Below are positions 10,698 through 23,110 of a DNA stretch of 64,000 nucleotides, in pieces. A program made the translations under genes and the position numbers. Below the pieces are notes generated by a model. That model was not told the origin of the DNA. It made no database searches and saw nothing but the letters and a program-made list of their open reading frames with translations. The stretch lies in assembly GCA_037447655.1 (NCBI GenBank), contig JBBHKE010003279.1, positions 1-64,000 of the forward strand. Direction: 5' to 3'. Origin of the DNA: Zygnema cylindricum. Lineage: Eukaryota > Streptophyta > Zygnematophyceae > Zygnematales > Zygnemataceae. How positions within the stretch are numbered: the stretch's first letter is position 1; the number at the start of each line of letters is the position of its first letter.

Positions 10698-11869
10698 CAC
10701 CGTGAATCGTTATTAGCGTGTACGTTTGATTAGCGTATACTATTATTTAGCGTGGTGTACGCTAATTGGGAATTTGGAAATTTTGGAAGAAATCGATTGC
10801 TCTAATTAGGAATTAGGGATTTTTTTAAATAGTGTGGATAATTCTATTTGAGAATTGTGCAGATAGATTGACAGACGATCGATGGATCAGGTCGTACGGC
10901 CCATGCATCGACCAGAGTACCAGACCAAAATGGACCGAGAAAGGAGGTCAAGGGGCCGCAGCCAAAACTGTACAATGCTTGTACGGATTGCTCGACGATA
11001 CGTTCGCCTGGAAATATGTGTCACATAAGATTTTTCTTTGTATACTTCCCACGCTTCCGGTCTTTAAACTGTCAGCTATGTTGCTGCCACGTGGTCGTCT
11101 GACTGCACGCGCGAAGAAGTCACAGATTGCTGACAAATGTCCCGCCCGAACTACAGTGCAGGATGGTAAATCCTCCGTACGCTACTGTCCTGACTGTACC
11201 TGAACTCTCATACCGCACTTTCACCGTTAGTCCCACGCTTTCGTGCTGCTTCCACCGTTTCTCTCCTCTCTCCCAGTCTCTCACTCAGCAGCCATGGCGG
11301 ATTGTACGGACGCAGATACTCCCATGGATTCCGGAGAGAAGCGCTTGAACGAGCTTGGATACAAGCAGGAACTGAAACGCGACCTGGTACGCACCTCAGC
11401 TCGGATGGCTCAAGTCTGGCTATTCTCAGACTTAGCTCCTCACCTTTTAAAAGTGAATTATGAACGGCTCGTCGCTGTTAGTTTTAAACATTTTACCTCA
11501 AGTGAAACTGTTTTTTTTTTTTAGTGTAAGCACGCTAAAATAGGTAAGACAGTAACTGTACCGTTCGATTGCTTGCCTCGAAAAAGAATTCTAACCGTTG
11601 AACATAAAGCTAAAGGTGTTTAATTGCCCGGAAATTAATAGCGAAAAGCTTCATAATCACGACATCTACTATTTGCGACAGTGACGGTCGTTAACTTTTT
11701 AGTTGCAATCATGTTTTGTACTTTTTGACGGTCTTACCATCGCAATTTTGGAAATAAAACCTTCGATCGCTTAAGAATAACGACTCTTAGTAACCACAGC
11801 CCTTATTGATTGCGACAAGTACTACTGGCGACACTTACATGAATCTACACTAATAGCGGTGGGCGGCGC
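10698..11869. mobile_element. Possible TA-flanked MITE ends bracketing permease exon 1
   Basis: CACCGTGAATCGTTATTAGC at 10698, preceded by TA, is a left terminus of the MITE family seen at 34640, 44984 and 46829. The following ~100 bp match the interior of the 34640 copy (ACGCTAATT..GAATTTG.AAATTTTG). A degenerate right terminus, ACACTAATAGCGGTGGGCGG, occurs at about 11848-11869. If both belong to one element it would enclose the promoter and first exon of the permease gene. They may equally be two separate fragments. Confidence 0.35.
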
Positions 11870-14800
11870 AGTTTCTTCAAAGGTTGGAGTCTGACGGTGC
11901 AGATGTTGCCGCGAGTTGTGGCAGAGTTTATTCAAAATGTTTGCGATCACGATATCGACCATGACGCTGTTCACGGGAATAGTTCCGTACTACGGAAGCG
12001 CGTTAATAAACGGAGGACCCGTGGCCGTCAGCTGGGGCTGGTGGATTGCCGTCATCTTTGTGCACTTTATCGGACTGGCGCTGTCGGAAATATGCTCCTC
12101 GTTTCCTGTGAGTTGTGGAACCCTATTTTGGCACTTTTGGAGGTTTCGGTTGGGGAAAAGAAAACTGGAAAACAATTGGAAACGGATTCTGTGAGGGATG
12201 CAGCGGTCCTCTCTATTTTCCGGCGAATGATGCAGTTTCATCGGTAGGAATATCGGCAATTTTTGTGGAACCTCACATTTGACATTTGACATTTGATGTT
12301 TCACATTCAAGCTCAATATTCGACATTCTATACTTGATATTCGATTTTTAGCATTTTCTCATTTGTCATTTGAAATTCGATATTTCACCGGTGATGGTTA
12401 GCATTCGACATTTGACATGTGGGCATTTGAAGCATTGGAATAAAAAAAAATTAGCTCATGAAGTTTGGATGTTACGTTGGAAACTGGGATGAGAAGAGAT
12501 TTCCTATCTGTGAGGCTGTTTACATTGGCACTGCTTGATTCGTCTAAATTTCTTGAAAGAAATTGAGGGTTGCTTAAGAGTTTAGGGCCTTTAACCAAAC
12601 AAACTTTGGAAGTATGTCTTTTTGTAATTCCAGCAAAGAAGTTCTTGCCACATCACTGTACCGCCTTCCTTGCTTGATTTGTGTTAGGCCGATAAATTTT
12701 CATGATAACTTCTGATTTGAAACTGGATGTTGGCCACTAAGACACGAACTATGCATGGCACAGTAGACACTTGAGATTGGAATTTGGACATAGGATATTT
12801 GATGGACATTGTGGACATTGGACTGTGCACATTCGGTACTGGACATGAACAATAGCTAATGGGCATTGGACATTAGCCATTGTACATTGGACACCAATAG
12901 TGTGTATTGTGTATTGGATATTGAACATCATTGGACACTGCACACTGGACATTGACAAGGTCATTGGACATTGAACATTGAACATTGGACATCAAACAGT
13001 GTACATTGTACATTTTATGTTGGACATTGGGCATCGTACATTGGACACTGGACATTGAACATTGTACATTGGGCATTAAACAATATACGCTGCACAGAAA
13101 TTGGACATTGGACATTGGGCGTTGTACGCTGGACATTGAGCATTGGGCATTCGACATTGAGTGTCGCACAGTGGACTTTAAATGTTTGGCATTGGATGTT
13201 GGATGTTTATTGGGCATTGTGGGCACTTAATGGATATGAGACATTGGACACCAGACATTGGAAAACGGAATGATTCATATTTTACACGCCAACATTCATA
13301 GTGAATAATTCGCCATCAAAACCTTAAACGTTTCAATTTTGTAATTTTTCAATAAATATATGGTCAAAACGATGATTTTGACAATTGGCTCAATATGTTT
13401 CCAACTTGTGTTTTCGGTTTTTGACGCTATTACGAAACATGCTTAACCCTGCTGTCTTTTGTGTGATGTTTTTCCTCATCAACCCTTTAAGGAAATTGTT
13501 TCGTGAGCTATGTGGTTCATTGCTTTTATATTTTTCACGTCTTTTCTTTTCTGCAGACCACGGGATCCCTTTATTATTGGGCAGCTTCTCTGGCTGGTCC
13601 AAAATATGGACCATTTGCAAGCTGGATGACTGTATAGTCTCGGCTTGATTCAACCCTGAAACATTTCATAATATTTTAAAGATTAAGATGTCGTGACACC
13701 TTCAATTTTGCATTTTTGTTTTGTAACGCAATTCTCAAAATACCCCAGGAGCCATTCAGGCACTTGTTAATTGATTCTTTTTCCTTGAATAGCTTTTAGC
13801 TTTTGACTCTCAAAAGTAACAACAAAAACGAAGAACAGGAAAGGCGAGAAAAACAGAAGTGTTGCAAAAATAAGAAATAAAGGGAGGAGCTCTAGAAGTT
13901 TGTCATTTTCCTGCCTTTTGGGTCATAGTCATTCATTTTTTTTGGTGGGGCACAATTGGGGTTTTAGGGGTGGTTGGAATTCATTGGTCTCGCAGTCGGT
14001 GTGGGAAGTCAAGCGTTTGCGGGAGCTCAACTTCTTCGATACATAATTTTATTGGCCACAGGTTTGAAATTTGATTTTTAACATTTACATATTATTGGTT
14101 CCTTATTCATGTCATTGCAGTCCTTTTTATTGCAAGGAGATGTGATCTTAGGAAATATTACTAAAGCTTCTGTTAACTGAATGGTTAACTGTAATACTCA
14201 AATATGGAAAGGGTGTTTTAGTCAATGATTTTTTTCCGCAGTAGGAGTAAATCCCCGGGAACAAGTGAGAGAGTTTTAAATGTGACAAGTGTAATGCCTG
14301 TGGAATGTGGGTGATGCCAGTTGTCCTTTAAGGACAAGACGAGCATTTTTTTGACAAAAATGAAACGGAGGAGAAGAGAGAAGAGAAAAGAGAGAAGAGA
14401 AAAGAGAGAAGAGAGAAGCGAGAGGCGAGAAGAGAGAGGGAGGGAGGAGAGAGGAGAAGAAAGTAGACGGAGTACTGGTGGTGGAGAGAGGATGAGAAAG
14501 AGGAAGTCTGATTGAGAGAAACAGGAGAAGGGAGGAAGTGACAGAGTCATTTCTCCTTGTCTAAGTGCAGGAAAGAGACGGAGAGAAGGAGAGAGGATTG
14601 AGCTTGGAGAGCATAACGAAGAGGGCGACGGAGAAGGGATGTGAAAGGGAGAGGGAGAAGAAGATGGATTATGAGAAGGAGAGGAAATGCTGATTATGGT
14701 GGTGGTATCTCTCTGTCATTTTCGCTGGCAGGAGGGGCCAACGGGGGGGGGTACTTTTTGACCCGGCCACAGTTTTTGGCAGTCATATTTGCCACCATTT

Positions 14801-15492
14801 TTATTTGTGGATGCCTCAACTCTCTCGCTGTGAGGTTTGTGGCCACGATTGACGTCTTCTCCATCTACTGGCAGGTCAGTCAGACGCAGTGTCACTATCA
14901 CTGTCTCTGTCTCCCTCTGTCTCCATCTGTCACTGTCTCTGTCTCTCTCTCTGTCTCTGTCTCTGTATCTGTCTCTGTCTCTGTCACTGTCTCCGTCTCT
15001 GTCTTTGTCTCTGTCTCTGCCTCTGTCTCTGTCTCCGTCTCTGTCACTGTCTCTGTCTCTGTATCTATGTTGTATTTGTGTTGGTTCAATAAGCCCTCGG
15101 AAGAACTGAATCTCTTACACAGTATTTGCTTTTGGGTGAAAATCAGGTGATTGGAGGCGTAGTGCTCATTGTAATGTTGCCTCTGGTGGCCGTTAAGAAG
15201 CAGTCAGCCTCCTTTGTGTTCACCCACTGGGAGGACAACCGTTCGTATACAGGACTGCCCAATGCTGTAAGACCATAAGATTTCCCCCCCCCTCCCCCTC
15301 CCTCTCTCTCTCCCTCCCTCCTCCTCCCCTCCCCCCTCTCCTCTCTCTCCCTGCTTTCCCCACCCCCTCCTCCCTCTGTCCGGTCTGTCCGTCCCCTCTC
15401 CTCTCTCTCTCTCTCTCTCCTCTCTCTCTCCCGCCCCCCTCCCCTCCCTCCCTCCCTCCCTCCTCCCCTGCCTCCCCCCCTGTCCCTCTGTC

Positions 15493-15554
<62 letters not shown>

Positions 15555-17604
15555 GAGCCTGCCCTCTCTGTCCAACCCTTTCCATCTGATTGAGAGGAGG
15601 CCTTTGCAGGGATATGCCTGGATTTCAGCTTTGCTGATGTCACAGTACTCCCTTTACGGATTTGATTCTGCGGCTCATCTAACAGAAGAGACGAAAGGGG
15701 CCGACCGGACAGGTCCTCAAGCCATCATGGGAAGCCTTTCTTTTTTCAGCATTTTCGGTTATGGCCTTCTCCTCTCTCTCACCTTCAGTATTTCGGATAT
15801 GCAACGTGTGCTATTTGACGAAACAACAGTGACAGGTGGCGGATATCCTGTGGCTCAGATTCTTTGGGATGCTTTCCATGACAGGTAGAGAGTGAGAAAC
15901 CTTTTGTTTTTTTAATGAAGAACGAAGACGTTCCTAGTTAATTTATGGCTTTTTGAGTCGCCAAGAATACGAAATGTGAAAATGATTGTCTGGAACTTAA
16001 TGACGACACTGCTTCAGTTTGATCGTCACTGCATCAGTTTTTCATTTTTGCCAGGTCGGGAGAGTTTGATATGGGAAAACAGATATGGAAACGGAACAGG
16101 AGCTCTTATCTTCATGGGAATGATGTACGGATCTTTCTTTTTTGGATGCCTCTCCAACCTCATGAGCGCAGCGAGAGTGGTAAGCCAAACAGTAGTATTC
16201 CACAAACTTAGTCAGTCTCGTATGTTCTCGTTCTTGGAATTTCATTGGATGCAGAGACCAAAGATTATGCTGAAAGAAGCCGTTTATCAAATCTCCATTT
16301 CACTATGTTTCAATTTTTATAGGATATATGGCCAATATGGGTTTGTTCACACTGTGTCCTGTTACGTCAGAGCTCTTTACACCCAAGTGAAGTGATTGCG
16401 GTTTATATTCTCTTTGCCATTTTAATTCATTTTCCTCTATTCAGACATGTTTTTTTCTTTTTCGGTAAGTAATTGTGACTGAAAGTCTTATTTTGGTAAC
16501 TTCCAAATGAAAATCCAACACTGAAAAGACTAAGTTTAAGAAGCGAAACAGCATTAATTATAACAGGTCTATTTCTGCTCTGTCCTAGTAATTGTGTGTT
16601 TATCAGTATGACAGACGATCCAGAAATAATTTTTGTATCTACTTCAAACCGATGAAGATTTGGGATTTTAGGTACTGCATAACACTAAATCACTCGCCAG
16701 TACATAGCAAACAACTACAAATATTTATGCGTATAGCAAACATAAGAAAAGTATGGCTGAACATGAAATAACAACGAAGCAATGCTATAATTTTATACAC
16801 CATGAAAGGCCATAGCCATCAGAATACAATATGTATATCAGAGCATCAAACAATCGAGAAAAAATATTTCTCATTTCTAAACCTGAAAGAGAACATTCTC
16901 TTGTGGATGCAGGCTTATGCTTTGTCACGTGACCACGGGCTTCCATTTTCTTCAGTGTGGAGACGTTTGGACAAAAATAAAGTTCCGGTCTATGCGGTGT
17001 GGTTATGTGCTTCTATTGGAGCCATTGTTGTGGTACCCGTTCTAAAAAACGACGTTGCTTTTTTTGCCGTCACTAGTATGTCAACTGTCGGTTGGGTTGG
17101 CGGTTACGCCGTACCGATCTTCTTTCGCATGTATAATTCCGAAGAAAGTTTTTCACCAGGACCATTTTATTTAAGAAACTACGTCGGCAAAGCATGGTGA
17201 GTGTAGCTACTCCATCAACTGCTATTGGTGTTTAGATGCAAACAGTGTGGTTTCGGGCCACTTTGATGCTCGTTTTCCGAATTTGCTTCCTATTTTTTTT
17301 TCTCAACGTGATCCACTTTGTCACTAACCCTTTTTCGGATGTTCCTTTTATTGGGTGCTTTCTTCTTGGCAGTAAAATTGTCCATTTCGTGGCATTTTGT
17401 TGGATAATATACACGGTCGTCGTGTTTTTGCTCCCGTTATACTATCCCATCACATGGGAGTCATTCAATTATGCGCCCGTGGGAATTGCAATTGTGTGCT
17501 CCTTTTTTATGCTTTGGTGGATATTGGACGCTCGAAAATGGTTCAGAGGGCCGGTTCGAGAGGTATTAACGGAACAATTTATTTATGCAGAAGAGGCAAG
17601 ATGA
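11294..17604 (+). CDS. BAT1: Amino-acid permease, BAT1/GABA-permease type (APC superfamily)
   Basis: A multi-pass membrane transporter of amino acids (plant BAT1, an APC-superfamily member that moves GABA and several amino acids). Ten exons join in phase: 11294-11386, 11916-12107, 13557-13631, 13968-14061, 14732-14874, 15147-15266, 15610-15884, 16083-16179, 16913-17196 and 17373-17604. All introns are GT-AG. The product is 534 aa, close to the roughly 516-aa Arabidopsis protein. Recognisable blocks are the N-terminal 'RLNELGYKQELKRDL', 'TMTLFTGIVPYYGS', 'SEICSSFPTTGSLYYWAA', the 'QYSLYGFDSAAHLTEET' segment and a C-terminal 'YYPITWESFNYAPVGIA'. Hydrophobic segments match about 12 helices. The start is the first in-frame ATG before the conserved N-terminal motif. 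Introns 2 and 4-6 are loaded with simple repeats. Substrate is inferred from family only. Confidence 0.93.
12745..13262. repeat. GGACATT minisatellite in permease intron 2
   Basis: The sequence is built from repeats of a 7-8 bp word (TTGGACA, variants TTGAACA, TTGTACA). It runs for about 500 bp. A looser CATTTGACATTTGA series occurs at 12278-12420. All open frames here are low-complexity shadows. The repeat lies wholly within the intron between exons 2 and 3. Confidence 0.85.
14360..14700. repeat. Purine-rich (GAGA) tract in permease intron 4
   Basis: About 340 bases are nearly pure purine on the plus strand, made of AGAGAAGAGAGA words. The tract ends just before exon 5. Confidence 0.8.
14881..15066. 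repeat. (GTCTCT)n hexanucleotide repeat in permease intron 5
   Basis: About 30 copies of a GTCTCT/GTCACT/GTCTCC hexamer begin shortly after the exon 5 donor. Ser/Leu-rich ORFs here are artefacts of the repeat. Confidence 0.9.
15280..15553. repeat. Polypyrimidine tract with a pure (TC)n run in permease intron 6
   Basis: The intron is C/T only over most of about 270 bases and ends in an almost unbroken (TC) run of roughly 55 bp at about 15497-15552. It lies 50-60 bases before the exon 7 acceptor, so it may act as an oversized polypyrimidine tract. Confidence 0.9.
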
Positions 17605-19961
17605 TCTATTTGGGTAATCTATTTGGGTATCTATCTATTTTATATCTATTACCTGCAAACATGCAATAATTTACTTATAAAATTTAATGCCTAGTTATTG
17701 ATATTTTGTGATGACTAATATAGACATCTTAGAATGGAGGTTAGAAAAATTAGGGTTAGGATAATTTCGATTGTTCACATCGTAATTGTTATGCTAATAC
17801 ACATATTGTTTTAGGTTTAAACAATAAAACAAGGATACACTAATTTATACGTGTCAATATTAGGTTTAGTTATGGGTATTGGTATCCATTATTTTCCCTG
17901 GAAGAATTAGCATCCTGGTAGGAACAAATGGAGAAGTACAGGGAGGGATGGGTGATATTGAAAGAGTTAAAAGAAGGTTGTGATTTGAAAAGGAATCAAG
18001 CCTTTTTAGTTTCCCTTCTGGGTGTGTATATATTTTTGATGGAGAATTCTATCAATAATTTTACCGAAAGTTCTGAAGGGTAAAAATTGAGCTTGTTCCG
18101 TGTTTTGAACGTGAGCAGTAAAAAACGAAATGTCTTGAAAATTTGCAAAAATGGAAATCAATGTAATAAATTGTGGGACGTGCCCTTCATTTCTTCTTGA
18201 CACTTTCAAATATACGGATGAATATTCAAAATGATGATGGCCAGATTAGTTGCAATGCAACAAAGGCTTCAATCGCTAATAAATACTTTGAGAAAGGGTG
18301 TGAGTTTTCTTGTATTTTTTTCCGAGGATGAGAAAATAAAGAATTGCTATTTGTTGTACATTCTTCAGTAGTGATGCAAGCATGCATTCTCATAGGTTGA
18401 GCCCAAAATTCTTATTTGGTTTTCGAAGGAATGGTTTAGAATAAAAGGGATCCGAGTAAACGGAAAGGTAAGCTGGGTCAAAAAAACCAACCGCACTTCT
18501 ATTACTGTTGCATTATTCCCAAATAACGTCACGAAGACCATCAGAGATACGTATGTTAAGTGTGTGTGTTTGACATGGTGTAAAAAAAACAAAAAACGCT
18601 GCAAAATGATAGCCATATTAACAATTAAAACAGCAAGGTATGGAGTAAACATTCTCGAAGAAGAATTTGTTAGAGATTCTGGAAACTAATTCAAGCTTAT
18701 GTCTAATTCAAACAATGAACAAATTGCTAACTAATTCAAGCTAAATGTGTACACACTTTTCTTGCGTTTGGTGTTCATTTCGCAGCTTGGCGATGTGTTG
18801 GTTCCGACTGAGATCCCACTCCTTGAATGTGGAGACGAGGTGGTTGACGGGCCACTTGCCTACACCTAAAGAGGGCAGCAATCGACATCTTTGAGATTCT
18901 AGAATTCTTTGATTCTTTTGTTTTTTCTTTTGTATTTTTTGCATTTTTACTACCCTGTAGTGATAATTTTTTTTGTTTTTTTTTTTGTATTTTTTGCATT
19001 TTTACTACCCTGTAGTGATAATTTTCAGCATCCTTCGTTTGCGACAACCAACATATCAAATTTGATATTTTGAGTGATTCATAAACCATAATTTAGCATA
19101 GAAACCTTCCTTGAAAAGGTATTTCTGAGACCTTTCTAATGAGATCTTGTTTGCTAGATATGGTTGAGTATTTTGTAAAGCAGTTATGTACTTTTGTAAT
19201 ATAGGTGAGAGCAGTCGGGAATCCGGATGCAAGGAACATTTAAAAAATGTCTTTTATCACGAGAAATTTAAAAATTACCAGAAAGCCGTCGAGAAGATAG
19301 TCTGAAAAGCAAACCTTCGTTAAATTTGCCTCAAGTCAAGTTCATAGTGATGATGATGACTTTGTCGGAAATAAAATAAGCCTTTCATTTTTTTCTCCGA
19401 GTCAAGAGCGTCTGTGGTAAGATGAAATGATGAACGTTTGGGAATGCTGCTGGCGCATGTTTTCTACTCGCTTCCTACTGCTACTAGTAAGAAGTGATGC
19501 CACGTGGCCAGGGTCAGTTGAACTATTTTAATTAATAGTTGCCGCGGCCAAGTTCAAAATCCATTTTTTTACATGAAAATGTTCAAATTACAGACGCAAG
19601 TAGAAAATGATCTTTTCTGATGACAAAGGTGCGTGACAGGTGTTGGATTTTGGTGGATTCGTCTTCACCTTGTCACAAGGAACATAGCCTTTGTAATAAC
19701 TTATGAAACTGTGGGTGGTTGTCCGTCGTCCTGCGAGAAAATATCATTTACGTGTAGCGGTTTTACACCTTCCGCTGTTGACTAGCCACCTTCCCGAGGT
19801 GCGCCGGATAGAGGGATTGCTTCGCGGATGAGGAGCCAAATATGATCGAACGGTCAATGCGTGCGCCCCGACCCTTGGAAAATTCTATAATGTTGTTTTT
19901 CAAAAAACCCACAAAAACAGTACGACATGGTACCGCAAAGTATGAAAATCTGTAAACAGCC
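17605..19961. other. Intergenic spacer with no recognised gene
   Basis: No ORF with a recognisable domain is found. One local duplication stands out: TTTTGTATTTTTTGCATTTT followed by ACTACCCTGTAGTGATAATT occurs twice, at about 18929-18974 and 18984-19025. The permease 3' end and polyadenylation site must lie at the left edge; AATAAA occurs near 17823. Confidence 0.5.
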
Positions 19962-19964
19962 TCA

Positions 19965-20898
19965 GGGTACGTCCCCATGTATTAAAGTATCGAATTTAAT
20001 CTGTCGTTTTCACCGAGAACGCAGTTCCGTATGAGAAAAAAATTAGCCATACAAAAAAATCAATTCTTTAAAATTACAACAAACCTCAAGTCGATACTTT
20101 GAATGTACTTCATGTATGTCGTCATGTGAACGCATTTTGGCGTTTTCGTTTTTTCGACCCCCGGGCAAGAGAATCCAGCCCGTCAAAAAACTTCATCAAA
20201 AATCACCTCGCGACCTGATTTCAGGGAAAGTACCACCTAAACAACGAATGAAAAATGACCCACGCACGCGCCACACGAGTGAGAAATTTTAGGAGAGTAC
20301 TCGCTATTTTTCTCCCTGCCCGTCACGTGCATGTACGGAAAAGACGAGGATGTACGGAAAAAAATCTGCAGGGGTCTCGGACCTCCAATTTCATTCATGG
20401 GTACCTCGGTAGAATTTTGCATCGTCGTCGCCTCTCCCTCTCACACTATCACTTTTATCTCACACTTTTTAGAATGAGGCACGACAAAACTGGTATGAAA
20501 TGAAAGATATGTTTTTTTTTTACTACCTTTTATGTATATTTTTATGGCTAGTAGAGCGACAAAAGTAGAGAAAACGAAATCGGGTATCCATGGCCGAAAG
20601 TTCTTGAATCTGTGACGTCACAAGTGAGCGTGGCGTCACAATGTTACAAAACCCTAAACATCTGACATGTCACAATATTACAAAAATGTAGACGTCTACA
20701 ACTGTTGCTGTTTTTGTTGGCGTCACCAATTTCATAGTCATCGTCAACCGTCACAAAGTTGTACCTACGTCTACAACCGTCACATTTCAAAGTTTCGATT
20801 TCATTTTCGCACATAGGGACGCTTTTCAAAGTAGTACGGAACACTTCACTACAGTCCAAAATACTTTTTCAAAGTATCGCTTACATGGGGACGTACCC
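19965..20898. mobile_element. MITE with GGGTACGTCCCC ends and TCA target duplication
   Basis: The left end GGGTACGTCCCCATGTA and the right end TACATGGGGACGTACCC are inverse, with AAAGTATCG also shared just inside. TCA flanks both ends (19962-19964 and 20899-20901). The 934-bp element has no transposase. GGG-starting ends and a 3-bp duplication again suggest a Harbinger-type MITE, but of a different family from 402 and 8090. Confidence 0.8.
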
Positions 20899-21639
20899 TC
20901 ACTTTTCGTAATATGGAAACTCACCCTGATTATGACCTTTACTTGCGTGGTTCACACTTGGAAAAATGGGAAAACGATGTCATAAATTTTGGGATCCGTA
21001 CGCCAAATTTCATAAAATAACCAAAAAACGCGGCGGTGACGGTTGGGACGGTAGGTTTCGACCGTTTTGGAGCGTAGCGGCGTAAAAAAAATGCAGTTTT
21101 AAGCGTCAAAACTTGACAGCTGCGAATACCGAACAGCAACTGTCGTCCGCCATCGGACATCATGTTCGGAATGCACTTATTCGTTTTTGAAGAATTACAA
21201 AACGAAGCGCACGGACGTGAACCGTACAAGATATTATTACCTCGCAAACTTGTGAACAAACTAGACAACCAATCAGGTAAGAGAACATGTAATGTAAAAA
21301 ATAAAAAACACCAATGGAAAAAAAAAAAACCTTTTTCCCACTCTTTGATGGTACTCTCCTCTCTTCCTCTGCTCCTCTGCTCCTCTCTTCCTCTCTTCCT
21401 CCACTGCAAAGCAAATCGTTTTTGGATCCCGATTTTTACGTAAAAGGTTATTTGTACTTTTGATTCCCTAAAGGAATCTTCCTTTTCCATACTATTCGTG
21501 GTTAGTAGTTAAGCTCAATTTTTCCATTATTTCTCTAAGTCCGGGTGGTCTCTGTCTATCTCGGTTCGCAAGTAAAGCTTTAGTAAAGCTTACATAACAA
21601 ATAGTTTTACTGTGGTTTTGGTTTTTTTTTCACCAGTAT

Positions 21640-22720
21640 TAGGACAGTCAATGTATCCTTTCTATGAGTACTTATAGTAATTAAATAATAACTGTACTAC
21701 CACGCCACTTATTGTACAGACTAATAACTGTAAAAATACTTCTTAAACAAAACGTACTTATACTAGTTACAAGAACTAATAATGTTCTAATATTAATTAT
21801 ACAGACAAAAAACTGTACTGATATTAGTTGTATAGACTAATAACTATGCTAGCACTAATTATACATACTAAAAACTATAGTGATAGAACTATTGGAGAGA
21901 GTTATCTGTACTAATAACTGTGCTACCACTAATTATACAAACTAAAAACTATAGTGATAGAACTATTGTAGAGAGTTATCTGTACTAATAACTGTGCTAC
22001 CACTAATATACATACTAAAAACTATAGTGATAGAACTATTGTAGAGAGTTATCTATACTAATAACTGTGCTACCACTAATTATACATACTAAAAACTATA
22101 GTGATAGAACTATTGTAGAGAGTTATCTGTACTAATAACTGTGCTACCACTAATATACATACTATAAACTATAGTGATAGAACTATTGTAGAGAGTTGTC
22201 TGTTCTAATAACTGTGCTACCACTAATATACATACTAAAAACTATAGTGATAGAACTATTGTAGAGAGTTATCTGTACTAATAACCGTGCTACCACTAAT
22301 TATACATACTAAAAAATATAGTGAAAGAACTATAGTGATACAAAATGTACAGACTAAGAATTGTACTATTACTAGAATACAGACTAATAATTGTGTTATC
22401 ACTAATTACACAAACATATAGATGTACTAATACTAATTATACATTACTCAAACTTGGACTACTACTAATTATACATTACTAATAATTGTACTAACTCTAA
22501 TTATACACACTTATAACTAATTATACAAACTAATAACTAAGTATACAGAACAATAACTGTACTAACACTAATTATTTATTCGAATAACTGTACTACCACT
22601 GATTATAAAAACTATAAATTGTACTAATACTAATTATATATAAATAAGCGTACCAGTAGTAGTTATATATACAAATAACTGTACTAATACTGATTACACA
22701 AACTAATTATTGTACTAAAC
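21640..22720. repeat. Second A+T-rich TACTAATTATACA array
   Basis: This has the same degenerate word family as 1-401, with ACTAATAACTGTACTA and relatives. It encloses the regular 74-bp repeat at 21850-22330. Confidence 0.7.
21850..22330. repeat. 74-bp tandem repeat, about seven copies
   Basis: The word TGATAGAACTATTG recurs at about 21881, 21954, 22028, 22102, 22175 and 22249, with a degenerate copy at 22322, giving a 73-74 bp period. Copies are nearly identical apart from a 2-3 base deletion in AATTATACA, indicating recent amplification within the older, degenerate array. Confidence 0.9.
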
Positions 22721-22860
22721 CCTAGAAATTGTGTTTGTATTGATCATGGAAATTATGTGAATTATTATTATACAGAGGCCGATCTTTCGAGGTGATATCT
22801 ATAAGGTTGTGGGAGCTTTTCCGTACTTGTAAGTAAATCGACGTCGTTTATCGAACGCGG

Positions 22861-23110
22861 TTCGAATCGAGGACGAAGAAGAAGAAGAAGAAGAGGAGGA
22901 GGAGGAAGAAGCGGAGGCTTAAGTAGTTTTGTCAGCAAAACGTGGTTTAGATTAAGGAAGGGAAAGGAGAAGTAGAGGAACAAGGAGTCCTAGGAAGAGG
23001 AGGAAGAGGAAGAAGTGGAGGCTTAAGTAGTTTTGTTAATCGTGGTTTGGATCTCGAGGAATGGCAAGTAAAGGAGGAAAAGGAAGAGAAGAGGAAGAGG
23101 AGCATGAGTC
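22861..23110. repeat. GAA/GGA-rich tract with internal duplication
   Basis: Purine-rich triplets dominate, and GGAGGCTTAAGTAGTTTTGT occurs at about 22913-22932 and again near 23017-23036, followed by a related CTTAAGTAGTTTTGTT at about 23110. Minus-strand Leu/Pro-rich ORFs are shadows of the repeat. Confidence 0.6.

Noticed and set aside
12873-13273. Long Cys/Met/Ser/Gln/His ORFs on both strands
   Set aside because: Products of the GGACATT minisatellite in permease intron 2; three overlapping frames repeat the same tripeptides.
15143-15643. Arg/Glu/Gly-rich minus-strand ORFs up to 166 codons
   Set aside because: Reverse reading of the pyrimidine tract in permease intron 6, overlapping real exons on the other strand.
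22859-22868. GGTTCGAATC, resembling a tRNA B-box
   Set aside because: No matching A-box, acceptor stem or anticodon arm could be folded around it.
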